Positions 29,411-36,763 of a DNA stretch of 64,000 nucleotides are shown here, in pieces. Every line of letters begins with the position of its first letter. Within the stretch, counting starts at the first letter, position 1. Source of the stretch: Salinivibrio sharmensis (lineage in GTDB: Bacteria > Pseudomonadota > Gammaproteobacteria > Enterobacterales > Vibrionaceae). A program made the position numbers and the translations under genes. Below the pieces are notes generated by a model, which saw nothing but the letters and a program-made list of their open reading frames with translations, ran no database searches and was not told where the DNA came from. The stretch lies in the NCBI RefSeq assembly GCF_001995985.1, contig NZ_MUFC01000007.1, forward strand, positions 17,277 to 81,276. The letters are read 5' to 3'.

Positions 29411-31075
29411 ATGCACGCACATCCCTGGTGGAAAACGGCCACCATTTATCAGATTTACCCAAAGAGCTTCCGTGATACCACACAAACAGGGACAGGTGAT
29501 CTGCCAGGCATTATCGAAAAGCTGGACTACTTTTCGGCCTTGGGCATCGACGCGTTATGGCTAACCCCCATTTATGTATCACCACAAGTCGATAATGGCT
29601 ACGACATTGCTGACTATTACGCGATTGACCCTAGCCTAGGCACCATGGACGACTTCGACACCTTGCTCGCCGAGGCGCACAAGCGCGATATCCGCATCAT
29701 CATGGATATTGTGATTAACCACACCTCAACCGAGCACCCTTGGTTTCAATCAGCGCTTGCCAGCAAAGACAGCCCCTATCGCGATTACTACATCTGGAAA
29801 GATCCGGTTAACGGCGGCGTTCCTAACAACTGGCAATCAAAATTTGGTGGTAGCGCGTGGCAATGGCATGAACCGACCGGCCAGTATTACCTCCACCTAT
29901 TTGCCACCGAACAGGCCGATCTTAACTGGGAAAATCCTGAGGTGCGGGCAGCCGTCAAAGACGTAATGGCCTTTTGGGCTGAGAAAGGCGTGGATGGCTT
30001 TCGCCTCGATGTGATCAATTTGATCTCCAAAGATCAGTCGTTCCCTGATGATCATCAAGGCGATGGTCGCCGTTTTTATACCGACGGTCCGCGCGTTCAC
30101 GAATACTTGCAAGAGATCAGCCGCGACATTTTCCAGCGTTACGGCAGCGTCACTGTGGGCGAGATGTCTTCGACCACCTTGGAGCACTGTCAGCAGTATT
30201 CCGCGCCAGATGGCAAAGAGCTCTCCATGGTGTTTAACTTTCACCACTTAAAAGTCGACTATCCGGGCGGCGAGAAGTGGCGACTGGCGCCGTTTGATTT
30301 CTTGGCCCTAAAACAGCTTTTCCGTACTTGGCAGCACGGCCTACATAATCAAGGTTGGGGCGCACTGTTTTGGTGTAACCACGACCAACCGCGTGTTGTC
30401 AGCCGCTTTGGTGATGATCGCCACCATCGGGTCGCGTCCGCTAAAATGCTCGCCACCGCGATTCATATGCAGCAAGGCACGCCTTACGTGTATCAAGGTG
30501 AGGAAATTGGCATGACCAACCCGGGCTACCAGCGTATTGATGACTATCAAGACGTCGAAAGCCGTAACATGCACCGCCTGCTTTGCGAACAAGGCATGCC
30601 TGAAGGAGAAGTGTTGGCCATTCTTGCTGCGCGCTCACGCGACAACTCGCGTACCCCCATGCAGTGGGACAGTTCAGCAAACGCCGGTTTTACCACAGGC
30701 ACACCGTGGCTAAAGCCAGCGCCCAACTATGTTAACGTCAATGTCGACACCGCACTGGCGGATAAAGACTCGGTGTTCTATCACTACAAACAGCTGATTT
30801 CCCTGCGTAAAACCTTACCCGTGATCCGTGAAGGGGATTATCAGGACTTGCTGCCTGACCACCCACAGCTGCTCGCGTATCGTCGCGACAATGGAGACAG
30901 CCAACTGGTGGTAGTGTGTAACTTTTATGGCGAACCGGTCACAGCGGCCTTGCCTGTCGCCCCTGCCCCGAACGCAGACTTGGTGAGCCATAATTACCCA
31001 GAAGCCAAGCCCTTGATGCCAGAAATGCAACTGGCACCCTATGAAGCCTTGGTGTATTTGATTAATCCCACTTAA
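29411..31075 (+). CDS. treC: Trehalose-6-phosphate hydrolase TreC
   Basis: A 554-residue GH13 alpha-glucosidase that splits imported trehalose 6-phosphate into glucose and glucose 6-phosphate in the cytosol. The start MHAHPWWKTATIYQIYPKSF is family-like. Catalytic motifs are visible: nucleophile Asp200 in GFRLDVIN, acid/base Glu251 in TVGEMSS, and transition-state His324-Asp325 in CNHDQPR. The length matches E. coli TreC (551). GAGAG lies upstream of the ATG. It forms the treB-treC unit, but an intrinsic terminator lies between them. The gene is followed by the left boundary hairpin of the foreign segment. Confidence 0.97.
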   Translation: MHAHPWWKTATIYQIYPKSFRDTTQTGTGDLPGIIEKLDYFSALGIDALWLTPIYVSPQVDNGYDIADYYAIDPSLGTMDDFDTLLAEAHKRDIRIIMDIVINHTSTEHPWFQSALASKDSPYRDYYIWKDPVNGGVPNNWQSKFGGSAWQWHEPTGQYYLHLFATEQADLNWENPEVRAAVKDVMAFWAEKGVDGFRLDVINLISKDQSFPDDHQGDGRRFYTDGPRVHEYLQEISRDIFQRYGSVTVGEMSSTTLEHCQQYSAPDGKELSMVFNFHHLKVDYPGGEKWRLAPFDFLALKQLFRTWQHGLHNQGWGALFWCNHDQPRVVSRFGDDRHHRVASAKMLATAIHMQQGTPYVYQGEEIGMTNPGYQRIDDYQDVESRNMHRLLCEQGMPEGEVLAILAARSRDNSRTPMQWDSSANAGFTTGTPWLKPAPNYVNVNVDTALADKDSVFYHYKQLISLRKTLPVIREGDYQDLLPDHPQLLAYRRDNGDSQLVVVCNFYGEPVTAALPVAPAPNADLVSHNYPEAKPLMPEMQLAPYEALVYLINPT

Positions 31076-31082
31076 TCGGCAC

Positions 31083-31111
31083 AAAAATGGCACGCCTTGG
31101 CGTGCCATTTT
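31083..31111. terminator. treC terminator; left boundary hairpin of the foreign segment
   Basis: A perfect hairpin with 13-bp arms (31084-31096 and 31099-31111) built around TGGCACGCC / GGCGTGCCA. It lies 8 nt after the treC stop and has A/T tracts, so it can act as an intrinsic terminator. The same 29-nt sequence occurs in inverted orientation at 34077-34106, downstream of ilvH. Confidence 0.85.
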
Positions 31112-31256
31112 ATCAATACACATTACCAACTAAAAAACAAAAAGGGTGTTCAAAGAAAAGTATAGATTTAAGTGATGAAGGATACTATAAGAGTTTGTTT
31201 CCAATTCGGTGCGGTAACACACACCAAAACATGAACAAAGATTTGATAAAAGTGAT

Positions 31257-31622
31257 TTGCACTGTGTATGCAGCGACCCGAATTGCAGTCACAGCTTTGT
31301 GCAAGCGGTAGGCTATAAACACACGCTGCAGCATAGCAAATTAGAGTTAGAGCAGGGCGCTTTTGTGAAACAGAAGCGCATTTTTTGTGGCTGCGGCTCC
31401 CGTGCGCGGATCACCAAAACCAATCGACTCTCGCAAAACTGTGCTGATTTGTACTGCCAGTGCACGAACGCTGAATGCGGCCACCAGTTCGTGGCGTTCT
31501 CCCACTACCACAGCCCACTTTCCCCAAGCGCGAAAACCACCGATGAACTCGCCAGCGCGCTAATCAAATCACTCACGCCAGAGCGCCGCAAAGACTTGCA
31601 TAATCAGTTGTCGTTGTTTTGA
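31257..31622 (+). pseudogene. Ogr/Delta-like zinc-finger activator, 5' end apparently frameshifted
   Basis: A protein of 121 residues from TTG 31257, belonging to the P2 Ogr / P4 Delta zinc-finger activators of phage late genes. One complete finger is at about residues 43-80 (IFCGCGSRARITKTN, then LYCQCTNAECGHQFV), followed by YHSPLSPSA. The start of the frame is only the second half of another finger (HCVCSDPNCSHSFV). The missing first half is found just upstream in another frame (TTG 31195; FPIRCGNTHQNMNKDLIK), joined by a -1 shift at the AAAA of ATAAAAG near 31250. A tandem finger like P4 Delta is therefore likely the ancestral form. A programmed shift is possible, but decay is simpler. 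Confidence 0.65.
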
Positions 31623-31626
31623 GATT

Positions 31627-32163
31627 TTATATTATTTCTTGGAAACTCTCATATGTTTTGGGGCTTGATGCAATATCCTCAAGTACCTCAAAGAACCCCT
31701 CAGTCGAGTTAACCGTGTATTTTGAGTTTCCAACCTTTACAATTAAAGGGAAAAACGATTTTGATCGTTTTATTGAAAACAACTTTACTTTTCTTTTGTT
31801 ATTATTGTTTTTTGCTATGAAAGCATAGTAACTGTCAATTTTTTCACCTGTATTTTTTGCTTTCATTATGTCTTTAGCCATCCTTTGTTGTGCCAGTTTT
31901 GCCAGTTGTGTTGATGATTGGTTTATGAGTGACTGGTGTGAGGCTAATGCTTTTAAAGCATACTCGTGTGTCGATAAGTAAGTTGCGTTTTTTTCTTCAT
32001 CAAAGGTTTCTTCTTTCTCTTCTTCATAATCAATGTTTGTCTCAAAAAAATCGCCAGCGTCATTTATGAACTTTCTAATGTAACTTTGTATTTCTAGTTC
32101 ATTTTTTTCTAGTTCTTTACTAGATTCTTTGCCCTTTTCAAAGAGTGCTTTAAAGTCGCTCAT
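31627..32163 (-). CDS. Hypothetical protein, partner of EEP-family enzyme
   Basis: A 178-residue protein of no recognised family. It starts MSDFKALFEKGKESSKELEKN, a strongly charged probable helix. A very acidic central segment (NIDYEEEKEETFDEEKN), a helical part (YALKALASHQSLINQSSTQLAKLAQQ) and a basic C-terminal half (NNNNKRKVKLFSIKRSKSFF) follow, with a beta-like end. No signal peptide or membrane span is seen. The ATG at 32163 has AAAGGG nine bases upstream. It starts 4 nt after the EEP gene stop, so the two are translated together. The DNA is much more AT-rich than the flanking core genes. An inhibitor, adaptor or effector role is only speculation. Confidence 0.75.
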   Translation of the reverse strand: MSDFKALFEKGKESSKELEKNELEIQSYIRKFINDAGDFFETNIDYEEEKEETFDEEKNATYLSTHEYALKALASHQSLINQSSTQLAKLAQQRMAKDIMKAKNTGEKIDSYYAFIAKNNNNKRKVKLFSIKRSKSFFPLIVKVGNSKYTVNSTEGFFEVLEDIASSPKTYESFQEII

Positions 32164-32167
32164 AGTT

Positions 32168-33079
32168 TCATGCCCTTTGTATTTCACAGACTACGGGGAG
32201 GTGGTCAATAAAACAATTTTTATCGTCAAAGTGATTTAGTAATTCTTGATACTCTATTGGCCTAGTTTGATTCTCATGAAGATGCCAGTCTTTGTTCTGG
32301 AGAAAGCTACCAGATACAATTATTTGGTCGAAGGAATTCCACATTGAATCATTGTTGGGTTTGCCTTTAATGGTTCCGGATCTAAACGGCTCCTCAGAAT
32401 TTGTATAGTGATACGTTCTCTTTGGTATCATACTTCTCCAAAAAGGATTGTAAAACAATTCATCATGGTACTTTTTGACAGTCTCATGGCATCTTGTGGC
32501 TTTTAATGTGACGTTCATTTCATCATGATATGGATTACTATTGAAATCCCCCATAACAATGACATGCTCACCATTTTCCATGAGTTTTTTTGCACTGTGA
32601 GAAACAATTTTTGCTGCTTCTCTTCTCTTTTCTCTATTTTCATCAAGTAGCCTACTTGGCCAGTGGCACAGGAAAATGTTTACTTCTTCACCGTCATCTA
32701 GGTTGGTTAACTTTACATGCTGAGCAGCTTTTATGTAATTCCCTTGCTGTTTTTCAATTAATCTATCTTTATGTTCAATACTGACCCTTGAATGGTTATA
32801 GGCCACCCCAATATCAAACCGGCTTCTCCCCACTGCATCAGCAAGAGATAGCCACTTAATATTTTCTTCTGGGAATTTTTTCTCAATATTAGCCATGTCA
32901 TAGTCTGAAACTTCACATAGGGCTAAAAAGTCAATGGAGTATGTGAAAAGTAATCTTTTTATATGCTCACATACTATGGCTAGGTTTTCTTCATTTGCTC
33001 TTGTTTTAGCTTTCGGTGCCGCAGGAGAAAGGGCGGTATTCCACCATCCAAACCTCAAATTATAGAGCAACATTAACAT
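32168..33079 (-). CDS. Endonuclease/exonuclease/phosphatase (EEP) family protein
   Basis: A 303-residue enzyme of the EEP (DNase I / exonuclease III / inositol phosphatase) fold. Catalytic positions appear in order: Trp13-Asn14 (FGWWNTAL), Glu56 (FLALCEVS), His139 (FLCHWPSR), Asp178 and Asn180 (MGDFNSNP), Asp251 (NSFDQIIVS) and Asp292-His293 (FIDHLPVV). All metal and catalytic residues of the family are present, so it should be active on a phosphodiester or phosphomonoester. The substrate is unknown. No signal peptide. AAGG lies seven bases before the first ATG. It is AT-rich and forms a two-gene unit with the downstream partner. Cargo of a mobile element is likely. Confidence 0.85.
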   Translation of the reverse strand: MLMLLYNLRFGWWNTALSPAAPKAKTRANEENLAIVCEHIKRLLFTYSIDFLALCEVSDYDMANIEKKFPEENIKWLSLADAVGRSRFDIGVAYNHSRVSIEHKDRLIEKQQGNYIKAAQHVKLTNLDDGEEVNIFLCHWPSRLLDENREKRREAAKIVSHSAKKLMENGEHVIVMGDFNSNPYHDEMNVTLKATRCHETVKKYHDELFYNPFWRSMIPKRTYHYTNSEEPFRSGTIKGKPNNDSMWNSFDQIIVSGSFLQNKDWHLHENQTRPIEYQELLNHFDDKNCFIDHLPVVCEIQRA

Positions 33080-33194
33080 TATAGTACCTTATCGTATGAA
33101 ATCTTCTCAAGTATATTAACTGTCTTATCAAATATTTGTACTTTGTGCGTAAATTGAGAGTAGTACCGAAGACTTACGCTACGGATCCTCGTTG

Positions 33195-33281
33195 CTACTC
33201 AATTCTATCGTCTAGATCGCCATAAATATACCGATACACTTCGCAAAAATGCTTAGTCAGAAAGCTACGAACCATCGCCAT
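33195..33281 (-). CDS. Possible small ORF (28 residues), overlapping the next
   Basis: ATG 33281 to TAG 33195-33197. The peptide begins MAMVRSFLTKHFCEVYRYIY and ends GDLDDRIE. It is open further upstream without ATG. It overlaps the end of the ATA-start frame (33265-33432) by 17 nt in another phase. Composition looks protein-like, but it is very short and no family is recognised. An imperfect AATTGAG...CTCAATT hairpin at about 33152-33204 overlaps its end. Confidence 0.25.
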   Translation of the reverse strand: MAMVRSFLTKHFCEVYRYIYGDLDDRIE

Positions 33282-33432
33282 CGCACCAGGTGGTGCGTTG
33301 GTCCTCGTTGTCTTTTGCTATCAATCGATAGAGATAGGCTGCAATTGCGGTTTTGTAGGTATCCGTGTTGCATGTGTCTTGCGATAACGCACAATCCAAC
33401 CACACTACCGTTTGCGTTTTAATATCAGATAT
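33265..33432 (-). pseudogene. Small ORF whose start codon reads ATA (probably lost)
   Basis: A 55-codon frame that reads ISDIKTQTVVWLDCALSQ, then DTCNTDTYKTAIAAYLYRLI, and ends DEDQRTTWCDGDGS-like (AKDNEDQRTTWCDGDGS). A perfect AAGGAGG (33437-33443) stands four bases before the first codon, which is ATA rather than ATG. The natural reading is a gene whose start was mutated from ATG. The upstream frame is stopped by TAA immediately before. No known family. It shares orientation with the rest of the leftward cluster. Confidence 0.35.
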
Positions 33433-33642
33433 TTAGCCTCCTTACCCCCTATACGCTGTATATTAAGTGATTACAACTGTATGTTTTTGATTAACCTATC
33501 AAATACAAACATCCAGCTTCGCGAGAAGGGCGTTAAAGCCGCGCCTTATGCGTTAAACATCACTAGGCTAAACCCACTTTTTAGAATGCAAGGGCATTTA
33601 GGGGATAAATTTAAAAAAATGGGAAAAATTTTATGAGGCTAG
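33433..33642. other. Non-coding stretch inside the foreign segment
   Basis: Contains an 8-bp perfect inverted repeat, GGGGATAA (33601-33608) and TTATCCCC (33643-33650), which encloses the end of the Rmf-like gene, a poly-A stretch and a duplicated GCGTTAAA (33530-33537 and 33550-33557). A 74-codon plus-strand frame crosses it but has no ribosome site and no family character, so it is not called. Confidence 0.4.
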
Positions 33643-33903
33643 TTATCCCCTCCTCTTTGCGTAGTGATTGCTTGGTGAGGATGTGGGTCCAGACTTGTAG
33701 TCTTCAATGCTTTGATGTCTTCCACCCAAGCGGCGCATACTGTGGTTATGTTTCGGGATCCCTGCATCGCCATACAGCTTTATGTATTGGAAGTAGCCGC
33801 GGGCAAACTCCTCATGCTTATCTGTGTTTGCAGGGTAAGGGTTGGTGTAGCGGTGTTTTTGTGCTGCATGGGCGTAGCCTTCGTTAAATGAATCCGTCCG
33901 CAT
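33643..33903 (-). CDS. Small Rmf-like hypothetical protein
   Basis: An 86-residue protein. The N-terminal part MRTDSFNEGYAHAAQKHRYT followed by NPYPANTDKHEEFARGYFQYIK has the GY...NPY...GY spacing that recalls ribosome modulation factor-like small proteins found in phages; this is a loose resemblance. The C-terminal 35 residues are basic and Ser/His-rich with no fold visible. A GAGGAAG six bases before ATG 33903 sets the start. The start lies inside the end of the upstream Cys-rich gene (20 nt overlap), so the pair is coupled. It is part of the leftward cluster beyond the ilvH terminator. Confidence 0.6.
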   Translation of the reverse strand: MRTDSFNEGYAHAAQKHRYTNPYPANTDKHEEFARGYFQYIKLYGDAGIPKHNHSMRRLGGRHQSIEDYKSGPTSSPSNHYAKRRG

Positions 33904-34039
33904 TGTCGTCTTCCTCAAAGTTACTGGGTGATGCCTTTAACGCTTTAGTGATCATGATGCCTTTGACGCTCTGCCCATCTTCCCCCTCTGCATGATCAAG
34001 AACCTTTTCGCATGACTCGCAGCAAGCTAACACGATCAT
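33884..34039 (-). CDS. Small Cys-rich hypothetical protein
   Basis: A 51-residue protein starting MIVLACCESCEKVLDHAEGE with a CCxxC motif that might bind zinc, followed by an acidic end (EEDDNADGF). AAGG five bases before the ATG at 34039 supports this start; longer starts at 34063/34066 lack a ribosome site, and translation from 34102 or 34120 would run through the terminator hairpin. It overlaps the Rmf-like gene by 20 nt. Similar tiny genes occur next to Ogr genes in P2-like Vibrio phages by general knowledge; the exact family is not recognised. Confidence 0.5.
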   Translation of the reverse strand: MIVLACCESCEKVLDHAEGEDGQSVKGIMITKALKASPSNFEEDDNADGFI

Positions 34040-34076
34040 GGCTGCCTTGCTTTCGTGGTGCATCATGTTGTTGATC

Positions 34077-34106
34077 AAAAATGGCACGCCAAGGCGTGCC
34101 ATTTTT
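34077..34106. terminator. ilvH terminator; right boundary hairpin of the foreign segment
   Basis: Perfect hairpin with 14-bp arms (34077-34090 and 34093-34106) around TGGCACGCC / GGCGTGCCA, with T5 on both strands. It lies 24 nt after the ilvH stop. In inverted orientation it repeats the treC hairpin at 31083-31111 over 29 nt, and the similarity continues a few bases inward (ATCAA). Confidence 0.9.
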
Positions 34107-34129
34107 CTTACCACGACCAAGTGCTATGA

Positions 34130-34627
34130 TCACTGGCGCAACGCTCGCTCGCCGCGTGCGATGCCAACCACACCGCTGCGCGCCACCTCAATGATCTCGG
34201 TAATTTCACCCACCGCGCGAATAAAGGCATCCAGTTTGTCACTGTCACCGGTCAACTGCACGGTGTAGAGCGAGTTCGTGACATCTACTATCTGCCCGCG
34301 AAAAATGTCGGCGGTGCGTTTTACTTCCGCGCGAGCAAAGCCGCTGGCCTTCACTTTCACCAACGCCAGCTCGCGCTCAATATGATCGCTTTCAGTCACA
34401 TTGCTCACTTTCAGCACATCAATCAGCTTGTGCAGATGCTTTTCGATTTGCTCGCGATCCGCGTCGCTCACCACCGAGGTGGTGATGTTCAAGCGCGATA
34501 AGGTCGCGTCATCGGTCGGTGACACCGTGAGTGATTCAATGTTGTAGCCACGCTGAGAGAATAAGCCCACCACGCGCGACAAGGCACCTGGTTCGTTTTC
34601 CATTAAAACCGATACAATACTGCGCAT
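34130..34627 (-). CDS. ilvH: Acetolactate synthase III small (regulatory) subunit IlvH
   Basis: A 165-residue regulatory subunit that confers valine feedback inhibition on acetohydroxyacid synthase III. The N-terminal ACT domain is [35 protein letters not shown], and the C-terminal part (KASGFARAEVKRTADIFRGQIVDV) is normal. Length as in E. coli (163). The start ATG 34627 overlaps the ilvI stop (TAATG), and GGAGAG lies six bases upstream, showing translational coupling. It is the second gene of the ilvI-ilvH operon. Confidence 0.97.
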   Translation of the reverse strand: MRSIVSVLMENEPGALSRVVGLFSQRGYNIESLTVSPTDDATLSRLNITTSVVSDADREQIEKHLHKLIDVLKVSNVTESDHIERELALVKVKASGFARAEVKRTADIFRGQIVDVTNSLYTVQLTGDSDKLDAFIRAVGEITEIIEVARSGVVGIARGERALRQ

Positions 34628-36345
34628 TAGGTTCTCTCCGTTTTGCTCAACCACATCTCATTCATCGCTCCACCGCGTACCTGCATCGGATACACGTGCT
34701 CGGTTTCATCGACATTGATATCGACAAACACCAAGCGATCTTTCATCGCCAGCGCCTTTTCTAAGCCCGCTTCCAGCTCGGAAGGATGATTGATGCACAT
34801 CCCCACATGACCATAAGCCTCTGTGATCGCAGCAAAGTCCGGCACCGAGTCCATATAAGAGTGCGAATGGCGGCCTTGATAAATCATGTCCTGCCATTGT
34901 TTGACCATCCCGAGGAAACGGTTGTTAAGGTTAACGATCACCACCGGGATATCATATTGCAGTGCCGTCGACAGCTCCTGAATATTCATTTGAATACTGC
35001 CATCACCGGTAACACACACCACCTGCGCGTCCGGCAGTGCGAACTTCACCCCCATGGCGGCGGGTAGCCCAAAGCCCATGGTGCCCAAGCCGCCGGAGTT
35101 AATCCAACGACGTGGTTTATCAAACGGATAATAGAGTGCGGCAAACATTTGATGCTGGCCAACGTCTGAGGTCACATACGCCTCGCCATGGGTGAGACGA
35201 TACAAGGTTTCAATCACTTGCTGCGGTTTAATCCGTTCAGGATCGGCGACATACTGCAAACACTGGCGCTCTCGCCAAATCTGAATATTGTGCCACCAGG
35301 TGCTGAGCGCATCGCTGTCGTTATTGCCACCTTGCTCCACCAGCAATTTGAGCATGCTATTTAATACCGCATCCGCCGAGCCAACGATGGGAATATCCGC
35401 CGCCACGGTTTTAGAGATGCTGGAAGGATCCACATCAATGTGCATGATGGTGGCATCGGGGCAGTATTTTTCTAGATTGTTGGTGGTACGATCGTCAAAC
35501 CGGACACCAATACCAAAAATCAAATCGGCTTGGTGCATCGCCATGTTCGCTTCGTAGGTGCCATGCATGCCCAGCATCCCTAGCGCGTGATCATGGGTGC
35601 CGGGAAATGCGCCTAGGCCCATCAAGGTGCTGACGACGGGGATGTTTAGACTTTCTGACAACTGGCGAATTTGCTCGCCGCAGTCGGCCATGATGGCCCC
35701 ACCACCGACGTATAGCACCGGCTTTTTCGCTGCCAGTAGCGCTTTTAAGCCACGTTTGATCTGGCCTTTGTGCCCTGACGTGGTCGGATTATAAGAGCGC
35801 ATACGCACACTATCAGGGTACTGATATGGGTGCTTTTGCGCCGGATTCAGCATGTCTTTTGGAATGTCCACCACCACAGGGCCGGGACGTCCCGTTGCGG
35901 CAAGATAAAAAGCTTTTTTTACAATATTGGGAATATCTTCGGCGCGCTGGACTAAAAAGCTGTGTTTGACCACCGGGCGGGAGATCCCCACCATATCGCA
36001 CTCTTGGAAGGCATCATTGCCAATCAGGCCGCTCATGACTTGGCCAGAAAACACCACCATGGGGATCGAGTCCATATACGCGGTGGCAATGCCGGTAATG
36101 GCATTGGTTGCCCCTGGCCCTGACGTGACCAGAACCACGCCCACTTCCCCCGTGGCACGCGCGTAACCATCGGCCATGTGTACCGCGGCTTGTTCGTGGC
36201 GCACCAACACATGGTCGATATCACTTTTTTCGTGTAATGCGTCGTAAATATCCAGTACCGACCCGCCTGGATAGCCAAAAATATGTTTTACGCCTTGATC
36301 GATCATGGAGCGCACGATCATTTCGGCACCGGATAACATTTCCAC
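34627..36345 (-). CDS. ilvI: Acetolactate synthase III large (catalytic) subunit IlvI
   Basis: A 572-residue ThDP- and FAD-dependent enzyme catalysing the first common step of isoleucine/valine/leucine synthesis. The N-terminus reads [18 protein letters not shown] with the ThDP glutamate in [13 protein letters not shown]. It has FRGAR-like and GDGS ThDP-Mg motifs ([32 protein letters not shown]). The C-terminal MWLSKTERT is identical to E. coli IlvI. The GTG at 36345 follows GGAGG with six bases spacing and is preferred over the in-frame ATG at 36366. Leftward operon with ilvH. Confidence 0.97.
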   Translation of the reverse strand: MEMLSGAEMIVRSMIDQGVKHIFGYPGGSVLDIYDALHEKSDIDHVLVRHEQAAVHMADGYARATGEVGVVLVTSGPGATNAITGIATAYMDSIPMVVFSGQVMSGLIGNDAFQECDMVGISRPVVKHSFLVQRAEDIPNIVKKAFYLAATGRPGPVVVDIPKDMLNPAQKHPYQYPDSVRMRSYNPTTSGHKGQIKRGLKALLAAKKPVLYVGGGAIMADCGEQIRQLSESLNIPVVSTLMGLGAFPGTHDHALGMLGMHGTYEANMAMHQADLIFGIGVRFDDRTTNNLEKYCPDATIMHIDVDPSSISKTVAADIPIVGSADAVLNSMLKLLVEQGGNNDSDALSTWWHNIQIWRERQCLQYVADPERIKPQQVIETLYRLTHGEAYVTSDVGQHQMFAALYYPFDKPRRWINSGGLGTMGFGLPAAMGVKFALPDAQVVCVTGDGSIQMNIQELSTALQYDIPVVIVNLNNRFLGMVKQWQDMIYQGRHSHSYMDSVPDFAAITEAYGHVGMCINHPSELEAGLEKALAMKDRLVFVDINVDETEHVYPMQVRGGAMNEMWLSKTERT

Positions 36346-36705
36346 TCTACGCCTCCCTGTTTGCATAGTTAGGACTTACTTTTAGCCTAATCCTGCCCCT
36401 TACTCTTGGATGTACTGATGGTCACTCACCACGCGGACATCTGAACCAAATACTGGCGGTAAGGCGGCGTTAGATTGTCACTTGGCCTGCTTCGGATGAA
36501 GCTGCAATCAATGTAACGTTTTATTTGCAAAACTGTCTATTAGCTAATCAGTATTTACATTTTTAATCTAAATGTTGAGTTAATGTTGCTGGTTTACGCT
36601 GACCACGGGGGAGGAAATTGGAAACATCCACTATAAAGTCGACACTTTGCCAGATTTGCTATTTAGGCGTGGGGAGGAAAAAGGGGGAAAAGGCATACAA
36701 ATAAC
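36346..36705. promoter_or_regulatory. ilvI upstream region
   Basis: About 360 nt without a gene. The part 36530-36600 is AT-rich, with the palindrome TTAGCTAA (36539-36546 region) and an ACATTT/AAATGT hairpin around 36555-36573, and likely holds the ilvIH promoter and regulator sites. In E. coli this operon is activated by Lrp; no Lrp consensus could be assigned by eye. No leader peptide with branched-chain codons was seen. Confidence 0.45.
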
Positions 36706-36743
36706 GAAAACAAAGGAAGATTCTCAGCCATGAGAAACCTTCC
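36706..36743 (-). terminator. Intrinsic terminator of the acyl-CoA ligase gene
   Basis: On the minus strand GGAAG-TTCTCA pairs with TGAGAA-CTTCC across loop TGGC, with a one/two-base bulge, followed by TTTGTTTT. It lies about 20 nt after the ligase stop. Confidence 0.78.
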
Positions 36744-36763
36744 CCCGCTTTGATGCACCAGGA

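Noticed and set aside
31087-31311. Plus-strand ORF starting MARLGVPF
   Set aside because: Its first codons are simply the treC terminator hairpin; the useful part belongs to the frameshifted Ogr/Delta gene.
33382-33560. Integron attC-like ends (GTTAAAC at 33552-33558 and RYYYAAC-like AATCCAAC upstream)
   Set aside because: The arms do not pair beyond a few bases, spacing is too long, and the region reads as small ORFs on the minus strand. No integrase gene is present.
33412-33636. 74-codon plus-strand ORF in the island
   Set aside because: No ribosome site, runs against the small minus-strand genes and has no recognisable family.
34040-34120. Longer N-terminus of the Cys-rich gene through the ilvH hairpin (MARLGVPF again)
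   Set aside because: Would translate the terminator; a better ribosome site is present for the start at 34039.
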